NCBI GenBank assembly: GCA_032717465.1
Contig: CM064683.1
Coordinates: 35,524,042 to 35,588,041, forward strand
Direction: 5' to 3'
Length of the DNA: 64,000 nucleotides
Origin: Coenobita brevimanus
Lineage: Eukaryota; Arthropoda; Malacostraca; Decapoda; Coenobitidae
In this document: piece after piece, positions 1 through 12,334 of the stretch
Layout of the letters: each line of letters opens with the position of its first letter
Numbering within the stretch: the stretch's first letter is position 1
Translations under genes and position numbers: made by a program
Notes under the pieces: generated by a model
The model's database searches: none
What the model saw: only the letters and a program-made list of their open reading frames with translations
What the model was told of the DNA's origin: nothing

Positions 1-130
1 CCTGAAAGTTTCATGTAATTTCATTCAGCCATTTTTCCGTAATGTTGCCGACAAACAAGAAACAAACAAACAAACTCGACCAAAAACGATACCTCGCCAG
101 ACTCCGTCCGGGCGAGGTAATGAATGAACT
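1..130 (-). repeat. Hairpin-headed dispersed repeat, cut by window edge
   Basis: On the minus strand this reads as a G/C hairpin, then GTTTGTTTGTTT, then a block like ATGAAATTACATGAAACTTT. The hairpin is perfect: ACCTCGCC at 91-98 and GGCGAGGT at 111-118. The order matches the repeats at 12968-13462, 50389-51506 and 54861-55230. The rest of the copy lies outside the window. Confidence 0.5.
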
Positions 131-572
131 AAAGGAGTGTGGACGAGCGTGGCTTTGACCAAGACCTCAAAGAATGCAGACAATTACGTTATAGGAGAAC
201 GGACCGGAAAGGGTAACAAAAATTTATATGAATGACTGACTACTAAAAGTATCTTACTTTGTCATACTGAACATACCATGCCGACGAAAATACGACGCCA
301 AATTTGTTTGTCCTCCTGATGTCTGACGCAGCATACTGTGAAGGGCGTCCTTGACAAAACTGGCCCCTCCCCAGGTACTTCTGTCCCTTCTTTATAACAA
401 ACCTTCCCTCCATCCCTCCCCAGGCATTTCTGCCTTACCTAACAACGACCCTTCCTTGACTGTCCACCTTGTTTAGGCATTTATTCCTCCAATTGATTGT
501 ACTGTTGATGACACTGGAGGCTTTGTAATGCCTTTTTCCTGACTATTTATTAAACATCTTATGCTCTGATAT
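131..572. other. No gene seen
   Basis: Unique-looking, moderately C/T-rich in the middle (355-470). No coding or repeat signal that I can support. Confidence 0.4.
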
Positions 573-630
573 GGTAAAGGAGAGGTATTCCATCACGTGA
601 TGGCACCCATTTAACCTGATACGGGCGCAC
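573..630 (+). repeat. GTGGCACC repeat, copy 1
   Basis: GGAGAGGTATTCC followed by a CACGTGATGGCACCC block and TTTAACCTG. It resembles copies at 17620-17690, 59281-59352 and (inverted) 60774-60822. The shared core is GTGGCACCRATATRAC. This is the most diverged copy. It may be part of the 5' leader of the LINE that follows. Confidence 0.4.
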
Positions 631-782
631 ATCGTCCACTCACTCATTGTATTGATACTTTTTTCTAGGGAAACTCTACATTGAGTGACAAGAGAAATTA
701 TTTCCTGTAAACCAAGAACTCACTTAATACCCTGGGTGGTACCCTTATAACCAACCAATACGCATTCCCTACTTGTCAACAG

Positions 783-1109
783 GTGGGTTGGTGGGAGTTA
801 GTGCCCCTTCCCGGAAAACTACCCAAAAAGACAAACAAAATGCCTCGGACCAGGACAGACCAAGAGGTGGCGACCAAGGACAGTACAAAAGACATGATAT
901 GGATTGTGACATGGAATGTAAAGAGTGCAAATGATGAGGTGAAAGAGAGATTGTCCAGGTGCCTAAGGGTGAAAAGTGTACATAGTGTATGTGGATTGAC
1001 TGAAACTAAACTGAGAGGTGAGGGTGTGTGAGAGAGTGGGAGTATGGATGGGGTATATGTGCTGGAAGAGATGAGAATGAGAGTACAAAAGACGGTGTGT
1101 GTGTATTGT
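783..1109 (+). mobile_element. LINE-A, start of endonuclease domain (broken)
   Basis: The frame from 783 reads into IWIVTWNVKSANDEV and LTETKLRGEGV. These are the first strand (W-N-V-x-S) and the T-E-T-K/H motif of the apurinic-type endonuclease that nicks target DNA in non-LTR retrotransposons. The leader MPRTRTDQEVATKD is also typical of arthropod and mollusc LINEs of this sort. The frame ends at a stop near 1030 and is then interrupted by the TIR element at 1110-2142. The clade was not determined. It is a dead 5' piece of the same copy that resumes at 2143. Confidence 0.75.
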
Positions 1110-1354
1110 TGTCACAAAAGACTTTGTAGTTACTTGTAGAGAAGTTTTGTAGTTCAGTTATATATTAGACTTGTGGACGAGCGGTTGTTATAAGTGAGTT
1201 GTTTGTAAGTAGATAATCTTCTTTCCCATTTGTCATGCAATGACTGGAGAGGTAAAGAATAGTATGGGACTATTTTTATTTGTCTTGAAAATATTAACAA
1301 AGTCTCTCACACACGAGTGAAGTATAGAGTTCCGCGAGCTACCTCCCTGTCTCG

Positions 1355-1376
1355 CTCTCTCTCTCTCTCTCTCTCC
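1355..1376. repeat. (CT)n microsatellite
   Basis: Short CT run inside the interior of the TIR element. Confidence 0.9.
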
Positions 1377-2012
1377 CATGTTGCTAAGCCCTTCTCCCTA
1401 CTACCTGCCTGTTCTATGGCCTGTCTCCTTCTGCCTCTGCTTCCTAAATTCTGGTGTAGCAGGGGTCGTGTCACGTGTGTAACACTGTTGTTGGAAAGTT
1501 CTAGAAGCCTGTGTGTGAGTATGCGTGTATGTGTGTGTATGGTCACGAGGCGCTGTCGTGTGCCTATAAAGCATTTCTTGAGTTAAGAGTGTGTAAGCAT
1601 GTTTAGCATTGCTCGATTCTCGCAGGCACAATACCTTCTCATCATCTGACTTCCTGCTTCTATCTGTCTCTCTATCAATCTATTTATCTATTTATCTATT
1701 ATGATTTGTAATTATAATATGGAGACCTGACATTGCTCGGCCGCGCCACTGAAGGTCCTCTGACAGCAATTATCATTGACATATGCTAATCTATTAGTAC
1801 ATAATATTGATTATAATATTGTATACATATAATATTCATAGTAAATTGCAATGATCCAGTAATATTACATTTTAAACAAGTTGTATACACATTTGAATAA
1901 ATGCAATGGTTGTTGTATGACATTTTGTAAGAGTCATTGCATGACAAAAAGGGAACCAAGATTTTTCTACTTACAAAACTACTCAAGTATAACAACCGCT
2001 CGTCAGCAAGTT

Positions 2013-2014
<2 letters not shown>

Positions 2015-2103
<89 letters not shown>
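2015..2103. repeat. (TA)n microsatellite, 89 bp
   Basis: Uninterrupted TA run within the right inverted arm of the 1110-2142 element. Not present at this length in the left arm. Confidence 0.95.
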
Positions 2104-2107
<4 letters not shown>

Positions 2108-2142
2108 TTCTCTACAAGTTTACTACAAAGTCTTTTATGACA

Positions 2143-4320
2143 GTTGTGTGCAAGAGATCAAAGGAGAATATAAGAGAGTATGGATCAGTTGGTTCAAGGA
2201 CTGTGTGGGTAAGACAGAAGGAGTACAAACGCAGGTGACTGTGTGTGTATAAGCACCGATGGAAGACCGTGCAAGCAGAGTGAAAGAAGAGTTCTGGGCA
2301 AATATGGAAGTGTGCATGGAAAAGTTTGACAGGAATGAGAGAGTGTTTTTGATTGGAGAAATGAATGGAAAAGTAGGGAATGTGTAGGTGGACGGAGTAG
2401 CTGGTGAGTGGGGTGTGCCTGTAGAAGTGAAGGAGAATGGCAGTGCTCTAATGGACATTTGTGCGAGGAGGGAGTTGGTGATAGTCAATACCCTCTTTAG
2501 GCCCAAAATGATTCATAGGTATACATGGCAAGTGATGAGAAGGGTGGGTCCTGAACTCAATGAGCAGAAGACAATGACTGATTATGTGTGTGTGGATGAG
2601 AGAATGAGAAGGTATGTAATAGATGCAAGAGCATACGAAGTTAGGGGAGTGGACTTTCTGACCACTACTTGGTGGTGGTGAAAGTCAAGGTACAAATGCG
2701 ATGGACGAATAGAAGGTGAGAATGACAGGAAGTAGCAGTCCATACAAGGAGGGTAGAAAGGTTCCAATAGGATGGTGAAAAAAAAATGCAGAATATAAGA
2801 GAAATGAGGAGCTACTGGGTAAGTATGACTTGGAGTAGGTGGGGGGAGGTGGAAGGTGTGTCCAAAATATTTACAGAGGAAAGCTTTGCAGCATGTGAGG
2901 TGGTGTGTGGGGTGAAGAGAAAACGAAAAGGGGTGAAAGGAACAACATGGTGGAACGGAGAGGTAAGACAAGCTGTGACGCAAAAGAAGAAAGCATATAG
3001 TGTGTGGATGCGAAGCTGAGACATAGAGGAAGTTGAGAGACGGAAGAGAGGGTTACATGTAGAGAGGAAGAGAGAGGTGAAGAGATTAGTATGAGAGAGT
3101 AAGAAGATAGTGGATGAGGAATTTGAAAGGAATTTGAGTGTAAAGTGGAGGGAATGTAAGAAAATGTTTGGAAGGAGGTAAAGAGAGTTCGAAAGGGTGT
3201 TGAAGTTTGTAGGGATGTGAAAAATAAAAATAGCAGACAGATAGTAGTGAAGGGAGAAAAAGTGGGCAGATGCAGAGAACACTTAAAGGAACTGTTAAGC
3301 ATAGCTCATGAAACTAATGTAAGTATAAGTGGCTGGGGATTGGCTGAGAGAAGGGAGGTGAGAAAGGAGGAAGACTTCAGTAGGATGGAAGCACTGGAAG
3401 CAAATGAAGAAAGTCAAAATGGGGAAAGCACCAGGAATTGGTGGAATGTGTGGTGAATTGATGGAGCATGGGGGAGAGATGGTCGTAGAACTGATATGAA
3501 AGATATGCAAATTGGCCTGGGAGGAAGGTAGAGTCCCGGAGGATTGGAAGTCAGGTATAACTGTTCCCCTGTACAAAGGAAAAGGGGAAAAAGATGTGTG
3601 GTAATCACTGGGACACTTGTCTTCTTAGTGTAATAGTAAAAGTATATGGTGGGATACTTATTGACAAAGTTAAGGAAATAACAAAGGAATTAGTTGGAGA
3701 AGAACAGGAAGGTTTTAGGACGGGAAGGGGTTGTGTAGATCAGATATTACAGTAATTCTTAGGTCCTTGGTGAAAAAGTTTCTAGAGAAGGGAAAGAAGT
3801 TGTATGCGGCCTTCATGGATTTGGAGAAAGCATGTGACAGGGAGGATAGACAAGGAATGTAGAAAATATTATGAATATATGGAGTAAAAGGAAAGCTGCT
3901 GAATGCTGTGAATAGTACGTGTGAGGGTGCTATGGCTGCTATGTAAGTGGATGGTGAACTGAGGGAATTTTTCTGTCTGAATGTTGGACTGAAACAGGGA
4001 TGTGTCATGTCTCCATGGTTGTTCAATCTGTATATGGACAGGGTTATAAAAGAGATACAAGGTAGGACAGATGGACGATGGAGAAGCCCTAATGAGAAAG
4101 GGTAGCGTTTGGAAACTTCCTGTACTGTTGTTTGTAGATGATACTGTATCGTTAAGTGAAGACGAAGGGGAACTGCAAGGATTGGCGAATGAGTTTGGAA
4201 GAGTGTGTAAGAAAGATAATCTAAAGGTGAATGCAGGGAAGAGTAAAGTTGTGGTCTTCGAGAGAAATGCAGTGACTGAATACACAGTGTGGTTGTGGGG
4301 CATGTTAAAGTTATTTACTA
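2143..4320 (+). mobile_element. LINE-A, rest of endonuclease and reverse transcriptase (broken)
   Basis: Shifting frames give a LINE polyprotein in order. The endonuclease core shows FLIGEMNGKVGN, VIVNTLFRPKMIHRYTW and TDYVCVDERMRRYVIDAR. A linker reads TTWWNGEVRQAVTQKKKAY. The RT shows LAWEEGRVPEDWKSG near 3510 and VPLYKGKGEKD near 3566. It continues with GKKLYAAFMDLEKACD near 3795, GLKQGCVMSPWLFNLYMD at 3986-4039 and the catalytic box FVDDT at 4131-4145. It ends at KVNAGKSKVVVFER. Expected role: nicking plus target-primed reverse transcription. Several stops and frameshifts (for example near 2384, 3600 and 3750) kill it, and the C-terminal zinc/cysteine region is missing. Two aspartates of the active box survive. 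Confidence 0.85.
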
Positions 4321-4492
4321 AGCCAGAGGAGGGGACACAATTTAAGCAAGTAAATAATTAGGAGAGATGGGGTTAGAGTTTATGGAGTTATGTAAGAAAA
4401 TCTATTGTGGACTTTCCTTTGAGTAGTGGATGACCGTTGAGTCTGGCCGCCGCACAGGTAGGAAGATTAGACCTCAGAGGGAGAGATGTTGT

Positions 4493-4540
<48 letters not shown>

Positions 4541-4880
4541 GCCCAAACAAAGCACGAAAGCTTATCTAGGAAAATAGCGCATTGATTACAAGTTGCAGAT
4601 ACATTTACAGTACATATGGATAGGTAAACAACTAGAGAGAGGGAGAGAGAGAAGAAAAAATATATATCCGTCGAACAAAAGTGGGTGGGAGGGATACAAA
4701 GGAAATAACCTGCTGTTTACAAAAGACGGCCATGGCAAGACCCCCTCAGTGGAATTAATTTACAAGGCAACTGCAAGGGAGCGCCAACAACAGCAGCAGC
4801 AACAGCAGAAGCACGCCCAATAAAAAGGAAGGGAAAATATCAACACGGCTTATCCTCCTTCATCTCTCACTTGCTTCCCT
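4321..4880. repeat. LINE-A downstream flank with (GA)n and CAG-rich runs
   Basis: (GA)n at 4497-4538, an imperfect GA run at 4631-4655 and CAG-type repeats at 4782-4812. No gene seen. Confidence 0.7.
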
Positions 4881-4884
4881 TATT

Positions 4885-4885
<1 letters not shown>

Positions 4886-4964
<79 letters not shown>

Positions 4965-5359
4965 TGCTCCCAGCCTCCCTTACTCCTTCCTGTCTTTCCT
5001 CCCTTAATTCCTCCTGCCTTTCCTCCTTCTTCCCCCTCTCATCTTCTTTCCGTCTCCCTGTGACTCCCAACCTTCTTCTTTCCCTCCCTTCCCCTTTCTC
5101 AGCCTCCCACCTCACTCAGTCCTTCACCCTCTCCCTGCCTACACCCTCCCTCCCTCCCTCCCTCTTCCTCTTCCTCCCTCCTTTTCTCCCTCCCTCCCTC
5201 CCTCTCTCACTGCTTCCATTTCTCCCTTCCCCCCCTTCTCTCCTTCCTTCCCTTTCTCTCATCCTCTCTTTCTCCCTCCCTCCCTTTCTTCCCCCTCCCC
5301 CAGTCTCACTCCCTTCTTTCTCCCTGCCATTCTCTCTCCTTTCCTCACTCCTTTAGCCT

Positions 5360-5444
<85 letters not shown>

Positions 5445-6450
5445 TTCTTCTTTTTCTTCTTCTTCTTCTTCTTCTTACCCTATCTCCTTCACTCTCATCC
5501 TCCTTCCCTATCTCCTTACATTTCTCTCTCACTGTTTATCCATCTCATTCCTTTCTCCCTTTCATCTTGCTCCGCCTCACGGCTCACGGCCTCCCCCCCT
5601 CCTCCCTGGCCTCTCTTTCCCCTCGCCTAACTTATGCTCTCCCTCTCACACTCCCTTCCATCTCTCCCTACTTATCTCCCTCCCTTACTTCGTCCCTACC
5701 CCTTTCCCCTACCCTTTCTCCTTTCTTTCCCTGTCTCTCTTCCTTCTTCCACCTCTATAAGTCTCCGTTCTTTCATTCCTTACCACTCTCCCTCCCTACC
5801 TCCTCTCTTTCCAATCCCCCTTTTTACCTTCCTTTCCTCCCTCTCTCCCTCAACTTCCTTATCCCCCCTTCCCTCCCTCCCTTCCATCCTCTCACCCCCA
5901 CATTGGCCCTGCAACCTTTGTCTTGCCTTTTCATAATATTTTTCCCTGGCTGTTATACTTCCTCCTAGTCTTCTCATTTATTGCACTGCCTTCCTTTTGC
6001 TGACCCTCCAGGATATTATATTTACCTGTATCTGTTTTTACCTCTGGTCTTCCTGTATCGTTTCTTATTTCTACCTAATTTTCTCTATTATTCTTTTACC
6101 TTTAACTTACAAAATTATTTAATGTTTTCTAATTCTCATCATTTATTTTTCTCTCATTTCTTCAATAATTTTCTCACTTTTTCTGCTTCTGCATTTTATT
6201 ATTCCTTCGTTATTTTCCATTTGTTCATAATCTTTCCCTTCTTCTTTTTCCATTATTTTCCTTTATATTCCCGTTTCCCTTAAATTTTCCCTCTTCATTT
6301 TTCTTGAAATTGTCTCTGTATTTTCCTCGTATACCCCTATTTCCTTCTCTTTTCCCCATTTATCCCAGAGCTCTCATTTTCGTAAATTTCCCGCTATTCT
6401 ATCATTATTTTCCTTCGTTTTTCTTATATTTGTCATTGATTTAAACTTCG
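4886..6450 (+). repeat. 1.6-kb polypyrimidine tract with three microsatellites
   Basis: Almost all C/T on the plus strand from 4886 to about 5960, grading into T-rich sequence to 6450. It contains (CT)n at 4894-4959, (CT)n at 5364-5439 and (TTC)n at 5450-5476. Long Ser/Leu/Pro-rich open frames here come only from this composition and are not genes. Confidence 0.9.
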
Positions 6451-6456
6451 ACGGTC

Positions 6457-6870
<414 letters not shown>

Positions 6871-7084
6871 CTCATTTTTGTCTCCACTATTTTCTTTTAT
6901 TCTTTCCTGTTTTCAACTTTATATTTCATGCATTTTAATCCTGCTTCATATCTTCCCTCTCTTGTCCTTTATTATCTCTTTCTGTCAAGTGTTCGTTTAT
7001 AGTTTTGTATTCGTATTCCTCCTTGACCTTTTATTATTTTATTACTGTTATTATTGACAAAGTTCTTTTTCTAAACATGCATTA

Positions 7085-7161
7085 ACTTCCCCTTTTTCCT
7101 CCTCCTCCTCCTTCTCCTCTTCTTCTTCTTCTTCTCATTAGTAGTAGTAGTAGTAGTAGTA

Positions 7162-7213
<52 letters not shown>

Positions 7214-7230
7214 CTATAGAAGTAGTAGTA

Positions 7231-7261
<31 letters not shown>
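7085..7261. repeat. Compound trinucleotide microsatellite
   Basis: Four adjoining blocks: TCC/TCT (7095-7136), TAG (7139-7160), TTA (7163-7213) and TAG again (7219-7261). Confidence 0.9.
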
Positions 7262-7534
7262 CTCACTGCCCTTCTTCCTAATGTTCTTTTTTTTTTCTCC
7301 ATTCTGTTCAACTCTTCATTCTCTCTCTCTTCTCCCTATACCTAGTAGAGGCAGCCGGCGTTGCCTGGGTCAAGCCCTATGATCGTACAAACCAGCATTG
7401 TCTGGATGGCCATTCTCCCTGTGGTAGAAGATCTCTGGAGTCCCATTTTACCCACTGAACTCATGTCCCTCCTTGGGCCCATTTCCCCAGGGATATACTC
7501 CCAATGGACCAAATCCTACCATGGAAAATTTTCT

Positions 7535-7815
7535 TCCTACTCATCCACCCACCCACCAACGCTTCCCACTCACCCTAGTCACCCATGTACCCACCTATCT
7601 TATCCATTCACCCACTCACCTTCCCAGCCATCCTGCCCATTCTTTTACTCATACTTACCCACCCATCCTGCCCACCCACTCATCCACCCACACTGTCCTA
7701 CCACCCCCACCTAACCTTGCCCATCCACCCCACCACAACCACCCATCTACTCAACCCTGTCCACCCACCCCACCTGCCCGGCCCAACCCACCAACCTGTC
7801 CACCCATCCGGCCCA
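7535..7815 (+). repeat. Degenerate CCCAYCCA minisatellite
   Basis: Loose CCCACCCA/CCCATCCA units for about 280 bp. Pro/His/Thr-rich open frames across it are composition artefacts. Confidence 0.75.
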
Positions 7816-7946
7816 TTATAGTTAATAAGTGGATGGTTGCAGAAGTATTAAAAAAAAAAAAAAAGGAAAAACGAAAGAAGGAAAAACGGCACTGGCCATC
7901 ACTTTTCCATCATGCTGATTATTTCTAATTAGTCCTAATCTTGGCC

Positions 7947-7948
<2 letters not shown>

Positions 7949-8005
<57 letters not shown>
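7949..8005. repeat. (CT)n microsatellite
   Basis: Perfect CT run, 57 bp. An A-run precedes it at 7849-7864. Confidence 0.95.
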
Positions 8006-8010
<5 letters not shown>

Positions 8011-8595
8011 TGATTTTATAAATGGGCTTAGTCTGCAGGAAAAATCCAGTTAAGAGGCTTATGTTCTTGTTGAATTCTATACGTAAATGGCATAACGGAA
8101 TCACAGTTGAATACCAAACAAAGATATTTTTCTGTCTGAGTTTAATATAACGAGATATAATACAGTGCGGTCCGCAAACAGCTTTTTAACTTGAAATTCA
8201 CCTGGTAACATATTAATTGCTGAAGAGACGGTTTAGTCTACTGATGTGGACGTGTTTGTGTGTCAAAGTGAGTAGGATATAATAAATGATTCAGGACTGA
8301 TACTAATAACGCTGACGTAGCCACCACTGCAACCCACGAGATATTTTCCATCGGAGTGGAAGAGCAGTGTTATATATGGACTACCCTATATATTTAGTAA
8401 GAGCTAAAAACATGGAGTGGGGGACTGTGTACTGTTATGCATTAAGCGAGATTGATTCCATTCTTAATTCAAAACTATCAGGGGGTAATAATGACAGTGC
8501 TTACTTCATGATGAAAAATTATCTGCGAGGAATATTATGTTTAGGTAAACTTACTGCCTACCATCACAGTCATGCACTATCAAGTGGATAATCTG
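8006..8595. other. No gene seen
   Basis: AT-rich, unique-looking. A 74-codon frame at 8367-8591 has no recognisable motif. Confidence 0.35.
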
Positions 8596-8940
8596 TGAAG
8601 AAATTGTTGAAATCTGTTGTGCCCAGAATACTATAATCTTCCGTCATTTTAATGTCTCAGATCATTCTCCTCGCACAAGGAAACAGTCTGTCCATTAGCA
8701 TTTAAGAAAATTCATGGCATCAGCGATTAGACCATCCAGCTCGCTTAGGAAAAATCTTAGATCTTCTTTTCGGCACATCAAAAGATTCAGAAGACAATAT
8801 TGGGGTAGCAGAAGAATTTTGCGCTAGTGACCATTGCATAGTCATATTTAATCCTAATTTCAATGATGTCACTGTCAAGACCAGTTGTGAGAAAGTGTCC
8901 AACTACTTTAGGGCTGACACTCAAAAATCAGAGGTGCCAC
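8596..8940 (+). mobile_element. CR1-like LINE (LINE-D), endonuclease C-terminal part
   Basis: Across a frameshift the plus strand reads EEIVEICCAQNTIIFRHFN and then LGKILDLLFGTSKD, EEFCASDHCIVIFN and PNFNDVTVK. The pattern I-I-F-G-D-F-N, then L-D-L-L-F/V-x-x, then S-D-H is the catalytic end of a LINE endonuclease. The wording is closest to CR1-type elements. The GD of GDFN is changed to RH, so the copy is dead. Its RT may be the fragment at 12335-12650, with LINE-B lying between. Confidence 0.6.
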
Positions 8941-9249
8941 TGATGTGAACACCATTATAATTTCATTGGATGTCAAAACTGCATGAGATGTGTGTTTCAG
9001 TGTGCAGCAGGAAGTCTACAAGAAATTTCTTAATCCAAATGATGCAACACTGATACTGAGCACATGGTTTCACCAGCAATGTGCTCAGAGGGAACGAAAA
9101 CAAGCTTTATTGAAGGTAACGTGTAGCACGAGTCAAACCACACAGTACTTCCAAGGTGGCTGGAAAGCTTATGACAGGGAGAGCTGGAGATCCCACTTCA
9201 TCAGCCCACGGGACTAGCTTCTGACCGTCCCCCTTTGCTGAAGTTTTTC
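8941..9249. other. Possible linker of LINE-D; no motif recognised
   Basis: A 75-codon plus-strand frame (8990-9217) lies where the region between endonuclease and RT of LINE-D would be expected. Nothing in it is diagnostic. Confidence 0.3.
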
Positions 9250-9435
9250 ATTGTTTGGGCCAGCATATTCACCTACACAATTTCCTCTGTCAACACCAAA
9301 CTACCTGCATACTACACATCACAATCTCAATTCTATACTCAGAAAAAATTGGCATCTCAGCACCCAGCCTGAGTCCCCAGGGGGAGGAAGGGAATATAAA
9401 AGCCCCCACCATCCGCCTCTCCCAGTGACAGTCAA
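9250..9435 (+). promoter_or_regulatory. Leader of LINE-B with TATA-like box
   Basis: AATATAAAAG at about 9392-9401 sits 35-45 bases upstream of the LINE-B start codon, in a C-rich context. It could be an internal promoter or chance. I have no evidence for the initiation site. Confidence 0.25.
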
Positions 9436-12330
9436 GTGAGATGCATGGAACTACTCTCTGACTCATTTCTTGTTCGCTTCTACAACATTCGTGGTCTTTC
9501 CCCTAATTTTCTCTCAATTGAACACCACCTATCTTCTTCTAAACCTCACCTTTCCTTTCTCACTGAAACTCAACTGTCTGAGGTGACTGACAGCAAATCC
9601 ATCTCTGTATCCTCCTACTTTCTCTATACTCACCTCAAAGCCAAAGATGGCTGTAGTGTATGTGTACGCAATGACATATCTTGCTCTCGTGTTCCTGATC
9701 TTGAATCTTCTGAATTCTTTACTCTCTGGCTTCGGCTATCCTGCCATTCTCTGACTAAGTACATCTATATTGTGTACTTATCACCTAATTCTACTGACTA
9801 TGAAAAATTCTTTGACTATCTTACTTCTCAGATGGAAAATGTCCTAGTAATTACATCATGCCCTGAAATTTCCATTCTAAATTATTTCAACTGTCACCAC
9901 CACCACTGGCTCTCCTCTCCTTTCACTGATCCACCTGGTGAACAAGACAACATCTTTTCTATCCTTAATGACCTTGGACATCTGGTACAACACCATACCT
10001 TTATCCCTGACCACCTTGGAGAGAGTTCCAATAAGCCTGACCTTTTCCATACAAGTAATCTTTCTGCTTATGCTGTCAGTCTTTTTTATCTCTTGGACTT
10101 CTCCGATCACAACCTTATCATTAACCTACCCTATCTCTTCAGTAAGGCCTGTGGACTCTCCGAAGCGGCAGTTGTTAGTTGTTGTACTTTGGAGCTGCTG
10201 AACAGGAGGCCCTAAGGCAGTACTTCCTTGATTTCTCCTGGAATGATTATCGATTCGATGACTGAGAGATGCGTATGTGTGCCTCGCATATTATGGATGT
10301 TATTCTCACGGGCATGGAAGCATACATTCCTTTCTCATTTCCTGTGACTAACGTAAAACTACCTTGCTTTAACCACACTTGTTCTAATGCTGTCCACAAG
10401 GGGAAGGCCCTACAAAGGGTATCAAAGCCAACCCTCCCCTGAATCTCACCTCTTTTATGTCTCTGCCCAGAATCATGCTAAGTCTGTTCTTCATTAAGCT
10501 AAAAATAATTTCATTCATACTAATAGCTCTGAACTATTCGACTCACATTCTTCCTGCTCCTTCGGGACCCTTGCCAAAAACCTATCTAACACCTTTACTT
10601 CATCATCCTTCCCTCCTCTTTTATGCACTATTGGCTCAGTAGCTGTTTCTTCTACTTAGAAAGCAGAACTGTTCACTCTTCCAATTTTGCCTTAAATGAT
10701 TCCGGAGTCATATCTCCCTCAAGTTCCCCCTCACACTTCTTCATTGCTGACATCGAAATTTGTTCCACTGATGTATTTTCTGCCATCACTGGCCACAATT
10801 AACAGGCACTTGGGCTTGGTGGGGTCCCTCCAGTTGTCGTCAAGAAATGTGCTTCTGTGTTTCCACCCAGCCTAGCTAAGCTCTTTCACCTTTGTCAGTT
10901 AAATTGTACCTCTCCTTCTTGCTGGAAGTTTGCTCTCATTCATCCTGTCCCAAAGATGGATCGCCATTCCCAGCCCTCCAACTCTCGCCTAACTGCTTTA
11001 ACATCCTGTATTTCTAAAGTTTGTAAATCTATTCTTAATGAAAAAAAGTTAAAGCACCTTTCCTATCATAACCTTCTTTCCGATCGTCTGTATGGGTTCC
11101 ACAAGAGACGCTCTACTGGTGATCTGCTCACTTTCCTTTCTAGCTCCTGGTCATCCTCCTTTCGGAACTCTGACGAAAATTTAATATTGCACATGATATT
11201 TCAAAAGCTTTTGATCGAGTCTGACAAATCTTTAATTTTCAAACTGCCCTATTACAGTTTCTATCTGTGTCTTCATCTCTAGCTCCCTGCTGGTCATTTT
11301 ATATTTGCTATTATAGATGGTCACTGTTCTTTTCCTAGAGGTATCAATAGTGGTGTTCCTCAGGGCTCTGTCCTATCACCAACTCTCTTCCATCTATTCA
11401 TCAATGACCTTCTAAGCTGTACATCAACCCTATCTACTTATATGCTCATGACTCCATCCTTCAACTTTCCGTCCACTTCTCACAGCAACCATCTCAGCAG
11501 TTACTTCAACGAACAAGGGATGAGGCTATGGCACACCTAATGTCTGCCTTGGCTTATATCCCTAACTGGGTAGAATTAATCTTGTTTTTAATGCATCAAA
11601 AACTCAGTTCTTACATCTTTTGACCTATCAAAATTTTCCACAGGAATAATCTCTAATTTTCAACAATATCCACTTCAATCCTGCATCTTCTTTGAACATA
11701 TTATGGGTTTCATTCTCTCGGGATTTATCTTAGAAAAATCATATCACTTTTTCTATATAATCTGCTTCGAAGAGATTACGTATGCTAAGCCGACCTTATG
11801 TCTTCTTTACCCCTGCACCATTATTGACTTTATACACGGGTTTTATACGCCCCTGTGGGGAGGCTCTCCACATAGAGTTCTTCTTAACAAAGCGGAGTCA
11901 ATGTCTTTTTATCTCATTAACTCTCCCCCTCTTAACGGTTCCCTTCAACTTCTGTCTGTTTGCCACACTGTTACATTTTTATCTCTTTCCTCTCGCTATT
12001 TCTGTGGTCACTGCTCCTCTGAACTGTCTGCTTGCATCCCTCCATCGCTACAGTGTGTGGGTAGCACCCTTTTCTGTCCAACTCTCTAATACAAGAGTTA
12101 ACTATTACTCCTAGCCCTTCATGTATGCAACAGGTCAGCCCTGAATCTGTCTTCCTTTGTCTGTATTTCCTACTGCCTATGACCTCTAGTCTTTTAAACG
12201 CTGTGTCAAAGCATCTCAAAATGAACAGATCTTGAATTACGCTCTCTGTTGTTTTTATTTTTTCTAGGAAGGAACGATCTTGCAGGCTTCTAACCTTTGG
12301 TTCCTTCTTCCTTGCATAAAAAAACTGATT
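9436..12330 (+). mobile_element. LINE-B, nearly full-length EN-RT copy (broken)
   Basis: A 259-codon open frame from 9436 covers the endonuclease: VRFYNIRGLSPNF, LSFLTETQLSE, VYLSPNSTDYEKFFDYL and LLDFSDHNLI. After frameshifts the RT follows. It shows SPSCWKFALIHPVPKMD near 10915, then LLSDRLYGFHKRRSTGDLL and GINSGVPQGSVLSPTLF near 11340. The catalytic box at 11441-11455 reads YAHDS instead of YADDS, so one catalytic aspartate is lost. The C-terminal region is at about 11800-12090 and a 3' end runs to about 12330 (CATAAAAAAACTG). A LINE of this family normally nicks DNA and copies its own RNA at the nick. This one cannot. Related copies or pieces lie at 33500-34850, 39466-39582 and 45748-46058. 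Confidence 0.85.
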
Positions 12331-12334
12331 TGTA

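Larger units (their letters stand above)
1110..2142. mobile_element. Non-autonomous TIR (foldback-like) element inside LINE-A
   Basis: The left arm 1110-1245 and right arm 1932-2142 are inverted copies of each other. Blocks that match on opposite strands are AAAAGACTTTGTAGT, CTTGTAGAGAAGTTTT, GACGAGCGGTTGTTATA, TTTGTAAGTAGA and TTTGTCATGCAATGACT. The right arm carries an 89-bp (TA)n tract exactly where the left arm reads TTATATATTA. The 690-bp interior has a short (CT)n run and no transposase. It splits LINE-A endonuclease sequence. Superfamily and target duplication are not clear. Confidence 0.7.

Noticed and set aside
4871..5968. Ser/Leu/Pro-rich frames of 100-160 codons
   Set aside because: Produced by the polypyrimidine tract; no start context, splice sites or motif.
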